Positions 34,393 to 48,562 of a stretch of DNA of 64,000 nt are shown here, piece by piece. Location of the stretch: NCBI RefSeq assembly GCF_000422965.1, contig NZ_AUHB01000014.1, positions 89,148 through 153,147 of the forward strand, given 5' to 3'. Made by a program: the position numbers and the translations under genes. The notes under the pieces are model-generated. The model saw only the letters and a list, made by a program, of their open reading frames with translations, did not search any database and was not told where the DNA came from. This DNA is from Pleomorphomonas oryzae DSM 16300 (GTDB lineage Bacteria; Pseudomonadota; Alphaproteobacteria; Rhizobiales; Pleomorphomonadaceae). Within the stretch, counting starts at the first letter, position 1, and every line of letters begins with the position of its first letter.

Positions 34393-35340
34393 CTATTCCG
34401 ACGAGCCGGGAATGAAAGCGTCAAAGGCCGCCCAGAACTGGGCGGCGTAGACCTCGCGCTCCATCATGATTTCGTGGCGGGCGCCGTGGATCAGGACATA
34501 GGCCGGATTGCGCAAGCGGCGCGCCATCGTCTCGATGGCCATGCGGCTCACCACCGTGTCGGCGCCGGAATTGACCAGCATCACCGGTCCCGCCACGTTG
34601 TCGGCGAGGTCGTGCGCCGACAGACGATCGAACATGCGGGTCGCCGCTGACACCCAGCCGAGCGTCGGGGCGGCGAGCCGGTAGATCGGCCGGGCAGTGA
34701 CGATCGCCTCGTTGATGCGATAGCGGTCGGGATCGGAGGTCAGCGGGTTGCGCTCTAAGGTTCTGGCCTTGGCGGCCCGTCGGCGCTGGCCTGGAATGTA
34801 GCGCTGGCCGGCGCCGCAGTGGACGGCAAAGCGCAGCAACAAACGACGGAAGCCCGGCATGGTTGTCTTCTGAGGCAGGCCGAGCATTGGCGCCGTCAGC
34901 ACTAGGCGGTCGAAGGTCGGTGCAAGGAAGCGGCCGGCGGCGAGAAGGATGCCGCCGCCCATGGAATGGCCCAGGGCGAAATAGGGCGGAGGACAATCGG
35001 GTAGCACGACGCGGCGGCGAAAAGCCTCTATATCTCGCAGATAATGGCGGAAGCTGCGGACGTGGCCCTTGGCCGGATCGTCGGCGAGCCGGGTCGATCC
35101 GCCCTGGCCGCGCCATTCGAGAATCGCCACTGCAAAGCCGCGCTGCCGCAAGCGCTCGATCACATGGAAATACTTCTCGATGGTCTCCGTCCAGCCTGGA
35201 AACAGGCAGACGGTGCCCTTGGTGCCGCCCGGTAGGGCCGGCCAGCGGGCGGTGCGCAGACGAACGCCGTCGGAGGTGGAGATCACTTCCAGCCGGCAGC
35301 CGGCCGGGATCGGATTGTCGGCGAGATCGAGCAGATCCAT
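34393..35340 (-). CDS. Alpha/beta hydrolase, lysophospholipase (PldB) like
   Basis: A 315-residue alpha/beta hydrolase. The nucleophile elbow is GHSMGGG, the oxyanion region LFPGWTETIEKY, the acid in VNSGADTVVS and the catalytic histidine in IHGARHEIMME. EWRGQGGSTR is typical of the PldB/monoacylglycerol lipase group. No signal peptide, so cytoplasmic action on lysophospholipids or monoglycerides is the best guess. It converges on hisN with three bases between stops. Confidence 0.9.
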   Translation of the reverse strand: MDLLDLADNPIPAGCRLEVISTSDGVRLRTARWPALPGGTKGTVCLFPGWTETIEKYFHVIERLRQRGFAVAILEWRGQGGSTRLADDPAKGHVRSFRHYLRDIEAFRRRVVLPDCPPPYFALGHSMGGGILLAAGRFLAPTFDRLVLTAPMLGLPQKTTMPGFRRLLLRFAVHCGAGQRYIPGQRRRAAKARTLERNPLTSDPDRYRINEAIVTARPIYRLAAPTLGWVSAATRMFDRLSAHDLADNVAGPVMLVNSGADTVVSRMAIETMARRLRNPAYVLIHGARHEIMMEREVYAAQFWAAFDAFIPGSSE

Positions 35341-35445
35341 GGGCGCTCCCCGGCGACCATACCGAGCCGCCGCGCGCCGTTTCTAGCACGGAGGCGGCAG
35401 CGTATGCCATCACCGTAGCAGCTGAAAACGCGTTGCTGCTTCCCT

Positions 35446-35474
35446 CTTGAAATGCGTTTCGGCCGTACCAAATC
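35446..35474 (+). promoter_or_regulatory. Possible heat-shock (sigma32) promoter of hsp20
   Basis: CTTGAA at 35446-35451 is followed after about 17 bases by ACCAAAT. This resembles alphaproteobacterial RpoH promoters loosely and lies 113 bases before the start codon. Confidence 0.35.
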
Positions 35475-35479
35475 AAGGA

Positions 35480-35586
35480 ACGCGGACGCCCCGGACGGGG
35501 GTCTGCGGCGACCGGACGTTCCGCCTTGAAAGGGGAACAGAAAGCCGGCCGGCCAAATCACATCTGTCGCTCAATTGGAGGACATC
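35480..35586 (+). promoter_or_regulatory. Possible ROSE-type RNA thermometer before hsp20
   Basis: The last part of the leader, TCGCTCAATTGGAGGA, can pair UCGCUC with the Shine-Dalgarno GGAGGA over a four-base loop, as in the final hairpin of ROSE elements that guard rhizobial small heat-shock genes. Upstream CCCC/GGGG pairing gives at least one more hairpin. The call rests on position and this motif only. Confidence 0.45.
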
Positions 35587-36048
35587 ATGCGTAATTACGA
35601 CCTTTCTCCGCTTTATCGCTCGACCATCGGCTTCGATCGCCTGTTCTCGCTGCTCGATCAGGTATCCAGCAGCGACGCGTCGGCCCAGTCCTATCCGCCC
35701 TATAATATTGAGCGCACCGGCGAGAATGCCTACCGCATCACCATCGCCGTCGCGGGCTTTTCCGAGGATGAGCTGACGATCGAGGCGCGCGAAGCCGTGC
35801 TGACGGTCAAGGGCGAGAAGAAGCCCGAAGCCGAGGACAACGGCCGTGAGATGCTCTATCGCGGCATCGCCGCCCGCGCCTTCGAGCGCCGCTTCCAGCT
35901 TGCCGATCATGTCGAGGTGAAGGGCGCCTCGCTTGAGCATGGCCTCCTGCACGTCGATCTGGTGCGCGACATTCCCGAGAGCAAGCGGGCACGCACCATT
36001 CCGATCGGCAAGGGCGAGGCCCCGCAGATCGAAGCGACCATCAACTAA
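35587..36048 (+). CDS. Small heat-shock protein Hsp20 (IbpA class)
   Basis: A 153-residue chaperone that holds unfolding proteins. N-terminus MRNYDLSPLYRSTIGFDRLF is typical of rhizobial class A sHsps; the alpha-crystallin domain runs from about YNIERTGENAYRI to LLHVDLVRDIPE, and a C-terminal RTIPI anchors oligomers. The ATG at 35587 has GGAGG five bases upstream; an in-frame ATG four codons earlier lacks one. Two hairpins follow the stop. Confidence 0.95.
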   Translation: MRNYDLSPLYRSTIGFDRLFSLLDQVSSSDASAQSYPPYNIERTGENAYRITIAVAGFSEDELTIEAREAVLTVKGEKKPEAEDNGREMLYRGIAARAFERRFQLADHVEVKGASLEHGLLHVDLVRDIPESKRARTIPIGKGEAPQIEATIN

Positions 36049-36060
36049 TCTGATCGGCAT

Positions 36061-36086
36061 GGCGAGCGGGGACCGCCCCGCTCGCC
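36061..36086. terminator. Hairpin after hsp20
   Basis: A perfect 11 bp stem (36061-36071 with 36076-36086) with loop ACCG, thirteen bases past the stop. No T tract of its own; it stands in tandem with the next hairpin. Confidence 0.6.
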
Positions 36087-36100
36087 TGTTCGGACATGAT

Positions 36101-36130
36101 AAAGGGCGCCCCGCAAGGGACGCCCTTTTT
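36101..36130. terminator. Bidirectional terminator between hsp20 and ltaE
   Basis: AAAGGGCG pairs with CGCCCTTT, with CCC/GGG inside; the plus strand continues TT and the minus strand is also T-flanked. It serves both convergent genes. Confidence 0.85.
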
Positions 36131-36156
36131 GCATGCGGACGTTTCCGGCTCTCGGC

Positions 36157-37209
36157 TTACTTGCCGAGCGCCTTCAGGAAGTGGTCGACTTCGTGCGCGG
36201 CAGTGGCAAAGGAGGTGACGAGGCGGACGAGATCCTCGTCGGCACCAGGCTTCTCGCTGTCGGCGAGGCCTTCGGGATTCCACTCGTAGAACTGGGCACC
36301 GGCCGCCTTGAGGCGGGCGCTGACCGGTTTCGGCCAGATGGCGAACACTTCGTTGGCCTCCGGCTCCCACAGGATGCGGGCGGTGGAGAGCTGGCTGATA
36401 CCGGTGGCGAGGCGCTTGGCCATGGTGTTGGCGTGGAAGGCGTTGTCCAGCCAGTGGCCGCGGTCGAAATAGCCCTGGAACTGGGCGGCGACGAAGCGGC
36501 TCTTGGAGAACAGCTGGCCGGCGCGCTTGCGGATATAGCCGAAATCCTCGGCCTTCTTGCCGTTGAAGAAGACGACGGCCTCGGCGCACCAGCAGCCATT
36601 CTTGGTGCCGCCGAAGGACAGAACGTCGACGCCGGCCTTCCAGGTGATGTCGGCCGGCTGGCAGCCGAGGAAGGCGAGGGCGTTGGCGATGCGGGCGCCG
36701 TCCATATGCACCTTGAGGCCGTAGGCGTGGGCGACGGCGGCAAGCGCGGTCACTTCCTCCACCGTATAGACAGTACCCCATTCGGTCGACTGGCTGAGCG
36801 AGACGGCGACCGGCCGGCCATGATGGACGGCGGCGGGGAAATAGCGGCCGATCGCAGCTTCCAGCGCGTCGGGCGTCAGCTTGCCGCGGGCGCCGGCAAT
36901 GGAGACGAGGCGGCCGCCCGACAGGAACTCCGGTGCACCGGCTTCGTCGGCGGCGATGTGCGCCACGTCGTGACAGAGCACGATGCCGGCCGGCTTCATC
37001 ACCGAGGCGAGCGACAGCGAATTGGCGGCCGTGCCGGTGGCAACGAAGAAGACGGAAACGTCGTGCTCGAAAACTTCCGAGAACCAGTCGACGGCGACGC
37101 GCGTCTGGTCGTCGGCGCCATAGGCGGGAACGGAGCCGTTTCCGGCGTTCAGGAGGGCATTGGCCACTTGCGCCGAAGCGCCGGCCCAGTTGTCGCTGGC
37201 AAAGTACAT
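36157..37209 (-). CDS. ltaE: Low-specificity L-threonine aldolase
   Basis: A 350-residue PLP enzyme that splits L-threonine and allo-threonine to glycine and acetaldehyde. The PLP lysine is in DVLSFGGTKNG, the cofactor-binding region in FFVATGTAANSL and the pocket in VHMDGARIANAL. The ATG at 37209 gives the usual N-terminus MYFASDNWAG; the frame reaches 37269 but those 20 residues are not family-like. Converges on hsp20. Confidence 0.93.
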   Translation of the reverse strand: MYFASDNWAGASAQVANALLNAGNGSVPAYGADDQTRVAVDWFSEVFEHDVSVFFVATGTAANSLSLASVMKPAGIVLCHDVAHIAADEAGAPEFLSGGRLVSIAGARGKLTPDALEAAIGRYFPAAVHHGRPVAVSLSQSTEWGTVYTVEEVTALAAVAHAYGLKVHMDGARIANALAFLGCQPADITWKAGVDVLSFGGTKNGCWCAEAVVFFNGKKAEDFGYIRKRAGQLFSKSRFVAAQFQGYFDRGHWLDNAFHANTMAKRLATGISQLSTARILWEPEANEVFAIWPKPVSARLKAAGAQFYEWNPEGLADSEKPGADEDLVRLVTSFATAAHEVDHFLKALGK

Positions 37210-37774
37210 GGAGCTAAGTTTAGCCTTGTCCGTCTCGGGCGACAGCCGCCGAGTTTGCGCACCACCCATGCAGGCCGTTCATGCCGCCGTCAATCCGGAT
37301 ATTGCCCCAAAATAATGGGTCAGGATGGTTGACGGGACAGCAAGGTTATGCAAATAACGCATCGCGCATTCGGGACCGCGATAGTTTGGTTCCGGATGGG
37401 CGGATCCAGGGGCTTGGGCCGACTTTTCGGAGGAAAGGGCGGCCGGCGCATTTTCTCGAATTCCCTCGCTCGCGGATTTTGCTTGCCTCGAAGAGGCAAC
37501 CGGTGCAAAGCGCGAAACGGAGTTCCGGGGAGGAGTGAGCTTCGGGATCATCTGGCGAAACGGCTATTGGAGCTGTCTCCTTATTCCGCTTTGACGGGAT
37601 GGGGATGACGGCTGTCGCTGTCGCGCCGTCTGGCAGAAATGCCAGAAAGGACGGGCGGGTCCACAACGAGGGCATAAGCGGGTATATAAGGAATATCCCG
37701 CTCCTCGCGGAGGCGTCCGGAAAGAGACACCCATCGGCGGGCCAAGCCCGCCGCACACTGATGAGGACTTCGCC
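37210..37774. other. Long leader/promoter region of gltB with hairpins
   Basis: These 565 bases hold no convincing gene. Three stem-loops precede gltB: TCTGGCA/TGCCAGA at about 37629-37646, AGCGGG/CCCGCT at 37677-37702, and CGGCGGGC/GCCCGCCG at 37735-37753, the last one 12 bases before the TGAGGA ribosome-binding site. They suggest a folded leader but match no RNA family I know. Confidence 0.5.
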
Positions 37775-42493
<4,719 letters not shown>

Positions 42494-42499
42494 CCGAGA

Positions 42500-42526
42500 G
42501 GGGCGGCCCTTGGGCCGTCCCGCCCC
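42500..42526 (+). terminator. Intercistronic hairpin between gltB and gltD
   Basis: GGGGCGG pairs with CCGCCCC, with further GGCC pairing inside. There is no T tract, so it more likely tunes the ratio of the two subunits than ends transcription. Confidence 0.45.
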
Positions 42527-42625
42527 ACCGAGACAGAAAAGGGTCCTCAACTTCCCCCGCGAGCGGCGCCAAGGACGGCGCCCCCGGTCGGCGAGCGGAC
42601 CCACACAGGCTAGACGGAGTGTAAG

Positions 42626-44044
42626 ATGGGCAAGGCTACCGGCTTCCTCGAGTTCGAGCGCCAGGAACTCAAGTACCAGAAGGTCGACGACCGCGTTCGC
42701 CACTACAACGAATTCACCGTTCCGCCGCTGGAAAGCGACATGCAGACCCAGGGTGCCCGCTGTATGGAATGCGGCGTTCCCTACTGCCATCGCGGCTGCC
42801 CGGTGAACAACCAGATTCCCGACTGGAACGACCTCGTCTACAACGGCGATTGGGAGACGGCGGCGCGCAATCTCCACTCGACCAACAACTTCCCGGAGTT
42901 CACCGGCCGCGTCTGCCCCGCGCCCTGCGAGGCGGCCTGCACGCTGAACCTGTTCGAGTCGCCGGTGACGATCAAGCAGATCGAGTACACCATCGCCGAG
43001 CGGGCTTGGAAGGATGGCCGCGTGCAGCCGGAGATCGCCAAGGTCAAGACCGGCAAGAAGGTGGCGGTGATCGGTTCGGGACCGGCCGGTCTTGCCGCCG
43101 CCCAGCAGCTTGTTCGCGTCGGTCACGACGTGCACGTCTACGAGAAGAACGCCCGTGCCGGCGGCCTTCTCCGCTACGGCATTCCCGACTTCAAGCTCGA
43201 CAAGCACGTGGTCGAGCGGCGCGTACAGCAGATGGTGGCCGAAGGCGTCGTCTTCCATTTCAACGCCCATGTCGGCGTCGACGTGAAGATCGAAGACCTC
43301 AAGGCCGAGTATGACGCCGTGCTCCTGGCCGGTGGTTCGGAAAAGTCGCGCGATCTGCCGGTTCCAGGCCGGGAACTGCGTGGTGTTCACTTCGCCATGG
43401 AGTTCCTGCCGCAGCAGAACCGTCGCGTCGGCGGCGAGCCGCTCGGCGCCGTCGACCCGATCTCGGCGCTGGGCAAGCGCGTCGTGGTCATCGGCGGCGG
43501 CGACACCGGTTCGGACTGCATCGGCACCTCGAACCGCCAGGGCGCGACCGCCGTCGTCCAGCTGGAGATCATGCCGAAGCCGCCGGAGAAGGAAGACAAG
43601 CTTCTGACCTGGCCGAACTGGCCGCTGAAGCTGCGTACGTCTTCGAGCCATGAAGAGGGGGCGGAGCGTCTGTTCGGCGTCACCGCCATCTCCTTCGAGG
43701 GCCAGAACGGCGTCGTCAACAAGGTCAATTGCGTCAAGGTCGATGCCAAGTTCCAGCCGATTCCCGGCACGGAATTTTCCATCGATGCCGACCTGGTGCT
43801 GTTCGCCATGGGCTTCGTGCACCCGGTGCATGAGGGCATGATCAACGAGCTCGGCGTCGACAAGGATGGCCGCGGCAACGTCAAGGCCACCGAGGCCGAT
43901 TATCGCACCTCGGTCGACAAGGTGTTCGCGGCCGGCGATATGCGGCGTGGCCAGAGCCTCGTGGTCTGGGCGATCCGCGAGGGCCGTCAGGCGGCTCGCG
44001 CCATCGACGAGTTCCTGATGGGCTCCACCGTGCTGCCGCGCTGA
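42626..44044 (+). CDS. gltD: Glutamate synthase (NADPH) small subunit
   Basis: A 472-residue flavoprotein that passes electrons from NADPH to GltB. The N-terminal cysteines [17 protein letters not shown] and [11 protein letters not shown] hold 4Fe-4S clusters; the FAD motif is [15 protein letters not shown] and the NADPH motif [13 protein letters not shown]. The end [17 protein letters not shown] is typical. It follows gltB by 132 bases that contain a hairpin. Confidence 0.97.
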   Translation: MGKATGFLEFERQELKYQKVDDRVRHYNEFTVPPLESDMQTQGARCMECGVPYCHRGCPVNNQIPDWNDLVYNGDWETAARNLHSTNNFPEFTGRVCPAPCEAACTLNLFESPVTIKQIEYTIAERAWKDGRVQPEIAKVKTGKKVAVIGSGPAGLAAAQQLVRVGHDVHVYEKNARAGGLLRYGIPDFKLDKHVVERRVQQMVAEGVVFHFNAHVGVDVKIEDLKAEYDAVLLAGGSEKSRDLPVPGRELRGVHFAMEFLPQQNRRVGGEPLGAVDPISALGKRVVVIGGGDTGSDCIGTSNRQGATAVVQLEIMPKPPEKEDKLLTWPNWPLKLRTSSSHEEGAERLFGVTAISFEGQNGVVNKVNCVKVDAKFQPIPGTEFSIDADLVLFAMGFVHPVHEGMINELGVDKDGRGNVKATEADYRTSVDKVFAAGDMRRGQSLVVWAIREGRQAARAIDEFLMGSTVLPR

Positions 44045-44067
44045 GCGACAGTCGCACTTCAATCCTG

Positions 44068-44103
44068 CGGCCGGATTCCCTCTGGGGTCCGGCCGTTGTC
44101 ATT
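44068..44103 (+). terminator. Terminator after gltD
   Basis: CGGCCGGA (44068-44075) pairs with TCCGGCCG (44088-44095), followed by TTGTCATTT. Confidence 0.7.
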
Positions 44104-44125
44104 TCCGAAGGAAGTTCAGCCTTGC

Positions 44126-45253
44126 TCACCGCAAGGCGGTGGAATCGTAGCGGCCAGGCACCGGATCGAGCGGCAATCCCTCGACGACCAGGCGGTGGAG
44201 GGCGGAGCCGGGTTTGGGCGGCTTGAGATCGGCGGTGGTGATCAGCTTGTCCTCACCGGCGGCGCTGGGATCGTTCAGGAGCATGACGAGCCCGCCGCCG
44301 GACACCTGCTGCATCAGGTTGGCGGTGGGCGCCGCAACGTCGAGGGCGCTACCAAGGCTTTGCTGCACATAAAAGGCGAGCTTGCGGGCTCCGGAGCGCG
44401 TGAAGCCCACACCATCCTTGAGGCGCAGTTGCCGCACCTGTCCGTCGAGGTCGGGACCGCTCGCCACGAAGGCGCCGTTCTGCGAGAAAGGCTCCCAGAC
44501 GTCGATATAGGTCGCCCCCTTTTCGCTGGCCTCGTCGCGGATGACGCCATCGATATAGGTGACGTCATTGGTATCTTGCTGGCTGGCGACCGGCACTAGG
44601 CCGACCCACTGGAAGGGCACGGCATACTCCCGCGTCACCCGCATCAGTTCGTTGAGCCGGGCCTTGTAGATGGTCTCCCAGTCAGGCGAGGGGAAATCGA
44701 CCGTACGGTCGGGAAGCTCGATCGCCCGGCCGTCGGCGCGGCCGATCATGGCCACCACCGCCACCGGCCGCGGCTTTGCTTCGAGGCGCTTTTCCAGGAA
44801 AGCCTTCCAGTCGATATCCTGGGTGGAGGCAAGGCCGGCGTCGTCGATTGTCTTGGTTTCGATGCGCACGTCCGGCCTGTCGGCAAAGGCGATGTCGAGG
44901 CCGCGTCCGAGGTCGGCAGCCAGCCGATCGCCGATCACCAGCACCACGCGCGCGTCGTCCTGTTTGGGGTTTTGCGGCTTGACGACCACTGCAGGCGCGG
45001 CCGCCGTCCTGCGCTGACCACCGGGAGAGCCGGCTGGCGGCACTTTGATGATGCGGGCACCGCCGGCTGGCGGCTCGACTGGTTCGGGCCGGCCCAAGCC
45101 GAACAGGCGCATCAGGAAGGGTCGGTTGTCCACCTGCTGTTGCTGCTGCTGAGGTGGCGGCTGCGTCTTGAAGAACTGCGCCGATGCTGGCGTCGCGAGC
45201 CAGGCAACGGCGAGCATGACGACAGCCAACGGACTTGCCCAGCCACGAAACAC
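44126..45253 (-). CDS. DUF459 SGNH-hydrolase-like exported protein
   Basis: A 375-residue DUF459 protein. A signal peptide (PLAVVMLAVAWLATPASA) leads into a low-complexity linker with six Gln in a row and proline-rich stretches, then an SGNH-type domain: VVLVIGDRLAADLGRGL (block I, with the usual serine replaced around GDRL), WVGLVPVAS and DGVGFTRSGARKLA (GFTRSG in place of the DGVHLT block). Likely acts on envelope glycans in the periplasm. Its start is 32 bases past the transglycosylase stop, so one operon is likely. Confidence 0.85.
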   Translation of the reverse strand: MFRGWASPLAVVMLAVAWLATPASAQFFKTQPPPQQQQQQVDNRPFLMRLFGLGRPEPVEPPAGGARIIKVPPAGSPGGQRRTAAAPAVVVKPQNPKQDDARVVLVIGDRLAADLGRGLDIAFADRPDVRIETKTIDDAGLASTQDIDWKAFLEKRLEAKPRPVAVVAMIGRADGRAIELPDRTVDFPSPDWETIYKARLNELMRVTREYAVPFQWVGLVPVASQQDTNDVTYIDGVIRDEASEKGATYIDVWEPFSQNGAFVASGPDLDGQVRQLRLKDGVGFTRSGARKLAFYVQQSLGSALDVAAPTANLMQQVSGGGLVMLLNDPSAAGEDKLITTADLKPPKPGSALHRLVVEGLPLDPVPGRYDSTALR

Positions 45254-45285
45254 GGACCCTAACCTCCAAGCCGAGGCCGTCGTTC

Positions 45286-46557
45286 TCAGCCGTTCCTGAG
45301 CAGCGTCAAAAGTTCGAGCGACGCGTTACCGGTGACGGCGAGGCCGCGTTGCGCCTCATAGGCGCGAATGGCGGCGACGGTTTCGGCGCCGACCTTACCA
45401 TCGATCTTCTGGAGAGGGAATCCGATCGCCCTGAGCCGGGCCTGCAACTCGGTGCGGCCGGCCTCATCGAGCGGTGTATAGCCACGCGGCCAAGGAGTGA
45501 CGAACGGACCGCCACCGGCGAGGCGGTCGGCGAGATGACCGACGCCGAGAGCATAGGCGGTGGCGTTGTTATAGCGCTTGATGGCCTGGAAGTTCCTGAG
45601 CGTCAGGAAAGCCGGGCCGCCGGGGCCGGCCGGCAGCAGCAGGGTGCCCTGATCGCCGGGGCGCGGGAAGGCACCGCCGGCGGCGCGGGTGAGCCCACGC
45701 GCCGTCCAATCGGCGAGCGATGCGGTGCGGCCTTCCAGCGAAGCGTCAAAGCCCGGCGGCAGGATCACCTCATAACCCCAGGTGGCACCGGGTTGCCAGC
45801 CGGACTTCCGAAGATAGTTGGCGGTGGAGGCGAGGGCGTCCGGCACCGAGGTCCAGATATCGCGGCGACCGTCGCCGTCGAAATCGACGGCATAGCCGAG
45901 ATAGGTGGTGGGAATGAACTGGGTCTGGCCCATGGCGCCGGCCCAGGAGCCGATCATGTGACGGGCGTCGATGTCGTGGTGTTCGAGGATGCGCAGCACC
46001 GCGTTGAGCTGCTGCCGGCCATAGGCGGCGCGCGAACCACCGCGCCAGCCGAGTGTCGCCAGCGCCCGCACCACGTTCCTCGCCTTGGTGGGGTCGCGCA
46101 GGATGGCGCCGTAGGTGCTCTCCATGCCCCAGATGGCGACGACCACCTCACGGTTGACGCCATAGGTCGCCTCGATGCGGTCGAGCAGCGAGCGATAGCG
46201 GGAGAGCATGTCGCGGCCGGTGGCGATGCGGCTTTCCGCCGCCATGTCGTCGAGATAGTCCCAGATGGCGCGCGAGAATTCCGGCTGGATCGTGGCCTTG
46301 ACGAGAACGTCTTCGTCCGGGCCGACGCCCCGGAAGGCGGTGTTGAAGGTGGCACGCGATACGCCGCGTGCCTCGGCGGCCGGCCACTGGCTTTCAACGA
46401 AGGCGGTGAAGGCCGGCGGTATCGGGCCGTCGGCAAGCGGTGGCAGGCCGGGCTCGCCTGAAGAGGCGAAGTCGTTGCCGAGCACGGCGCAGGCGGCGAG
46501 AAGAGCGGCGAGCGACAGGGCGGCACCGCCTCGGGCGATCCGTGACATTATCGGCAT
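45286..46557 (-). CDS. MltB-like lytic murein transglycosylase, lipoprotein
   Basis: A 423-residue enzyme that cleaves peptidoglycan strands. A lipoprotein signal ends in LAALLAAC. The SLT domain has the catalytic Glu in VAIWGMESTYG and the QTQFIPTTYLGYAVDFDGDG signature; a C-terminal peptidoglycan-binding domain (LQARLRAIGFPLQKIDGKVG) follows. GGGAG lies before ATG 46557; the frame open to 46674 is not plausible. Operon partner of the DUF459 gene. Confidence 0.93.
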   Translation of the reverse strand: MPIMSRIARGGAALSLAALLAACAVLGNDFASSGEPGLPPLADGPIPPAFTAFVESQWPAAEARGVSRATFNTAFRGVGPDEDVLVKATIQPEFSRAIWDYLDDMAAESRIATGRDMLSRYRSLLDRIEATYGVNREVVVAIWGMESTYGAILRDPTKARNVVRALATLGWRGGSRAAYGRQQLNAVLRILEHHDIDARHMIGSWAGAMGQTQFIPTTYLGYAVDFDGDGRRDIWTSVPDALASTANYLRKSGWQPGATWGYEVILPPGFDASLEGRTASLADWTARGLTRAAGGAFPRPGDQGTLLLPAGPGGPAFLTLRNFQAIKRYNNATAYALGVGHLADRLAGGGPFVTPWPRGYTPLDEAGRTELQARLRAIGFPLQKIDGKVGAETVAAIRAYEAQRGLAVTGNASLELLTLLRNG

Positions 46558-46798
46558 GGCGTACGCTCCCTTTCTCGGCTTGTTCAGTCTCTCAGAGACG
46601 AGACTTATGGTAAACGATCGGTTAAGTTTTGCGGCGTTTCGTCCTCGGCCGTCCGGCATTCGGATCTTTCGCAAAGGAATTTATTCGACCAGCTTCACAT
46701 TTCCAAAATTAAACATTTTTCCGCTATTGATGGTCCCGCCCACGCGGCAGACGTCCAAACATCAGGGCGTCATCCAAATTGCCGCTCAGGAGTGCTTC

Positions 46799-47674
46799 AT
46801 GTCCAAACGCATTCGTAAAGCCGTCTTTCCCGTCGCTGGCCTCGGCACCCGTTTCCTTCCGGCCACCAAGGCCGTGCCGAAGGAGATGATGACCGTCGTC
46901 GATCGCCCGGCGCTCCAATATGTCGTCGACGAGGCCAAGGCGGCCGGCATCGAGCATTTCATCTTCGTCACCGGCCGCGGCAAGGAAGTGATCGAGAATC
47001 ATTTCGACCTCGCCTATGAGCTGGAGGCGACGCTCATCGCCCGCAACAAGACGGCGGCGCTTGAAGAGCTGCGCGCCGAACGTCCGGCTGCCGGCACCAC
47101 CTCGTTCACCCGCCAGCAGGAGCCGCTCGGTCTCGGCCATGCCGTCTGGTGCGCCCGTGACATCGTCGGCGACGAACCTTTCGCGGTGCTGTTGCCCGAC
47201 ATGCTGATGAAGCACACGACGCCTTGCCTGAAGAGTATGGTCGACGCCTATCAGGTCAGCGGCGGCAACATCGTCAGCCTCGAGGAATGCGATCCGGCCC
47301 AGACGTCGTCCTATGGCATCGTCGCCCTCGGCAAGACGCTGGCTCCCGATGTCTACGAAGTGACCGACATGGTCGAAAAGCCCAAGCCGGCCGACGCCCC
47401 GTCCAACTTCTTCATCTCCGGTCGCTACATCCTGCAGCCGCGCATCTTCGAGTTGCTCGGCAACCAGGAAAAGGGCGCCGGCGGCGAGATCCAGCTCACC
47501 GATTCCATGCTGCGCCTCGCCAAGGAGCAGGCCTTCTCGGGCGTGCGTTTCCGCGGCACCACCTTCGACACTGGCACCAAGCTCGGTTTCCTCAAGGCCA
47601 ACATCGCCTATGGTAGCGAGCGGACCGACATCGATCCCAATATCGTCAATGAGCTGAAGAGCGTTCTGGGTTGA
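46799..47674 (+). CDS. galU: UTP-glucose-1-phosphate uridylyltransferase
   Basis: A 291-residue enzyme that makes UDP-glucose for exopolysaccharide, lipopolysaccharide and glucans. The nucleotide-binding motif is GLGTRFLPATKAVPKEM, followed by DRPALQYVVDEA, the base-binding EPLGLGHAVW and DMVEKPKPA. ATG 46799 has CAGGAG upstream; the frame extends to 46265 but only as antisense of the transglycosylase gene. A member of the modular repeat family follows it. Confidence 0.96.
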   Translation: MSKRIRKAVFPVAGLGTRFLPATKAVPKEMMTVVDRPALQYVVDEAKAAGIEHFIFVTGRGKEVIENHFDLAYELEATLIARNKTAALEELRAERPAAGTTSFTRQQEPLGLGHAVWCARDIVGDEPFAVLLPDMLMKHTTPCLKSMVDAYQVSGGNIVSLEECDPAQTSSYGIVALGKTLAPDVYEVTDMVEKPKPADAPSNFFISGRYILQPRIFELLGNQEKGAGGEIQLTDSMLRLAKEQAFSGVRFRGTTFDTGTKLGFLKANIAYGSERTDIDPNIVNELKSVLG

Positions 47675-47693
47675 TCAGGCTTTTTGTTTTCAG

Positions 47694-47827
47694 CCTCAGA
47701 CGCCGGCGGGCCTCCGGCCCTTAGGCTTTACGCTCCGCTTTCCGCCTGACGGGGCTTTGCCACGTCAGGCCCGCTCCGCGCGGCGCCGCTTGGCGCCGGA
47801 AGCCGCCTTTGGGCGGCTTCTGTTTTT
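47694..47827 (+). repeat. Modular GC-rich intergenic repeat, copy R1
   Basis: Left module CCGGCGGGCCTCCGGCCCTT, a middle hairpin (CCTGAC...GTCAGG), a right module with GGCGCC-GCTT-GGCGCC, and a terminal hairpin GAAGCCGCC/GGCGGCTTC (47799-47820) with TGTTTTT, which serves as terminator for galU. The left and right modules recur at 59457-59702 and, inverted, at 61586-61677. Confidence 0.75.
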
Positions 47828-47921
47828 CTGCGGCCAGCAGACCGATAAAACTTGAGAAGCATGCTTGCCTTAAGGCCATCCCTATGGATTGCTCTGCTTT
47901 CCAACAATGTGGAGGGTGAGC

Positions 47922-48560
47922 ATGTCCATCGAACTCTGGCTGGCTTTCGTTGCCGCGTCGGCGGTTCTTTTGGCGATCCCGGGACCGACCGTTCTCTTGG
48001 TGATTTCCTATGCGCTCGGTCATGAGAGGCGCACGGCCACGGCGACCGTGGCGGGTGTCGCCCTGGGCGATTTCACGGCGATGACGGCGTCGATGCTCGG
48101 TCTTGGCGCGCTTCTCGCCACCTCTGCCGCGTTGTTCACCGCGTTGAAGTGGATCGGTGCCGCCTACCTGATCTATCTCGGTCTCAAGCTTTGGCGGGCG
48201 CCTGTGGCAAACGATGAAGCGTCGGCAGAGGCAGCTTCGGTTCCGAAGGAGCGGCCGCTGCGTATCTTTCTGCACGCCTACGCCGTCACGGCCTTGAACC
48301 CCAAAAGCATCATCTTTTTCGTGGCGTTCCTGCCGCAATTTCTGAACCATGCCGAACCGCTGGCGTTCCAGATGGTCACTTTCGAAGCGACCTTCCTGGT
48401 GCTGGCGACGGCTAACGCCACGATCTACGGCCTGATGGCCTCGCTGGCGCGCCAGACGATCCGCAAGCCGCGTGTGCAGAGGCTGGTCAATCGTACCGGA
48501 GGATCGCTGATGATCGGCGCGGGCCTCCTCGCCGTTGGCTGGAAGCGAGCCGCCGCTTGA
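47922..48560 (+). CDS. LysE-family exporter
   Basis: A 212-residue membrane protein with about six helices of the LysE/RhtB family, which exports amino acids or homoserine lactone-like compounds. The family motif is AIPGPTVLLVISYALGH near residue 20; the second half has NPKSIIFFVAFLPQFL. GGAGGGTGAG precedes ATG 47922. It converges on the FMN reductase gene with two bases between stops. Confidence 0.9.
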   Translation: MSIELWLAFVAASAVLLAIPGPTVLLVISYALGHERRTATATVAGVALGDFTAMTASMLGLGALLATSAALFTALKWIGAAYLIYLGLKLWRAPVANDEASAEAASVPKERPLRIFLHAYAVTALNPKSIIFFVAFLPQFLNHAEPLAFQMVTFEATFLVLATANATIYGLMASLARQTIRKPRVQRLVNRTGGSLMIGAGLLAVGWKRAAA

Positions 48561-48562
48561 GC

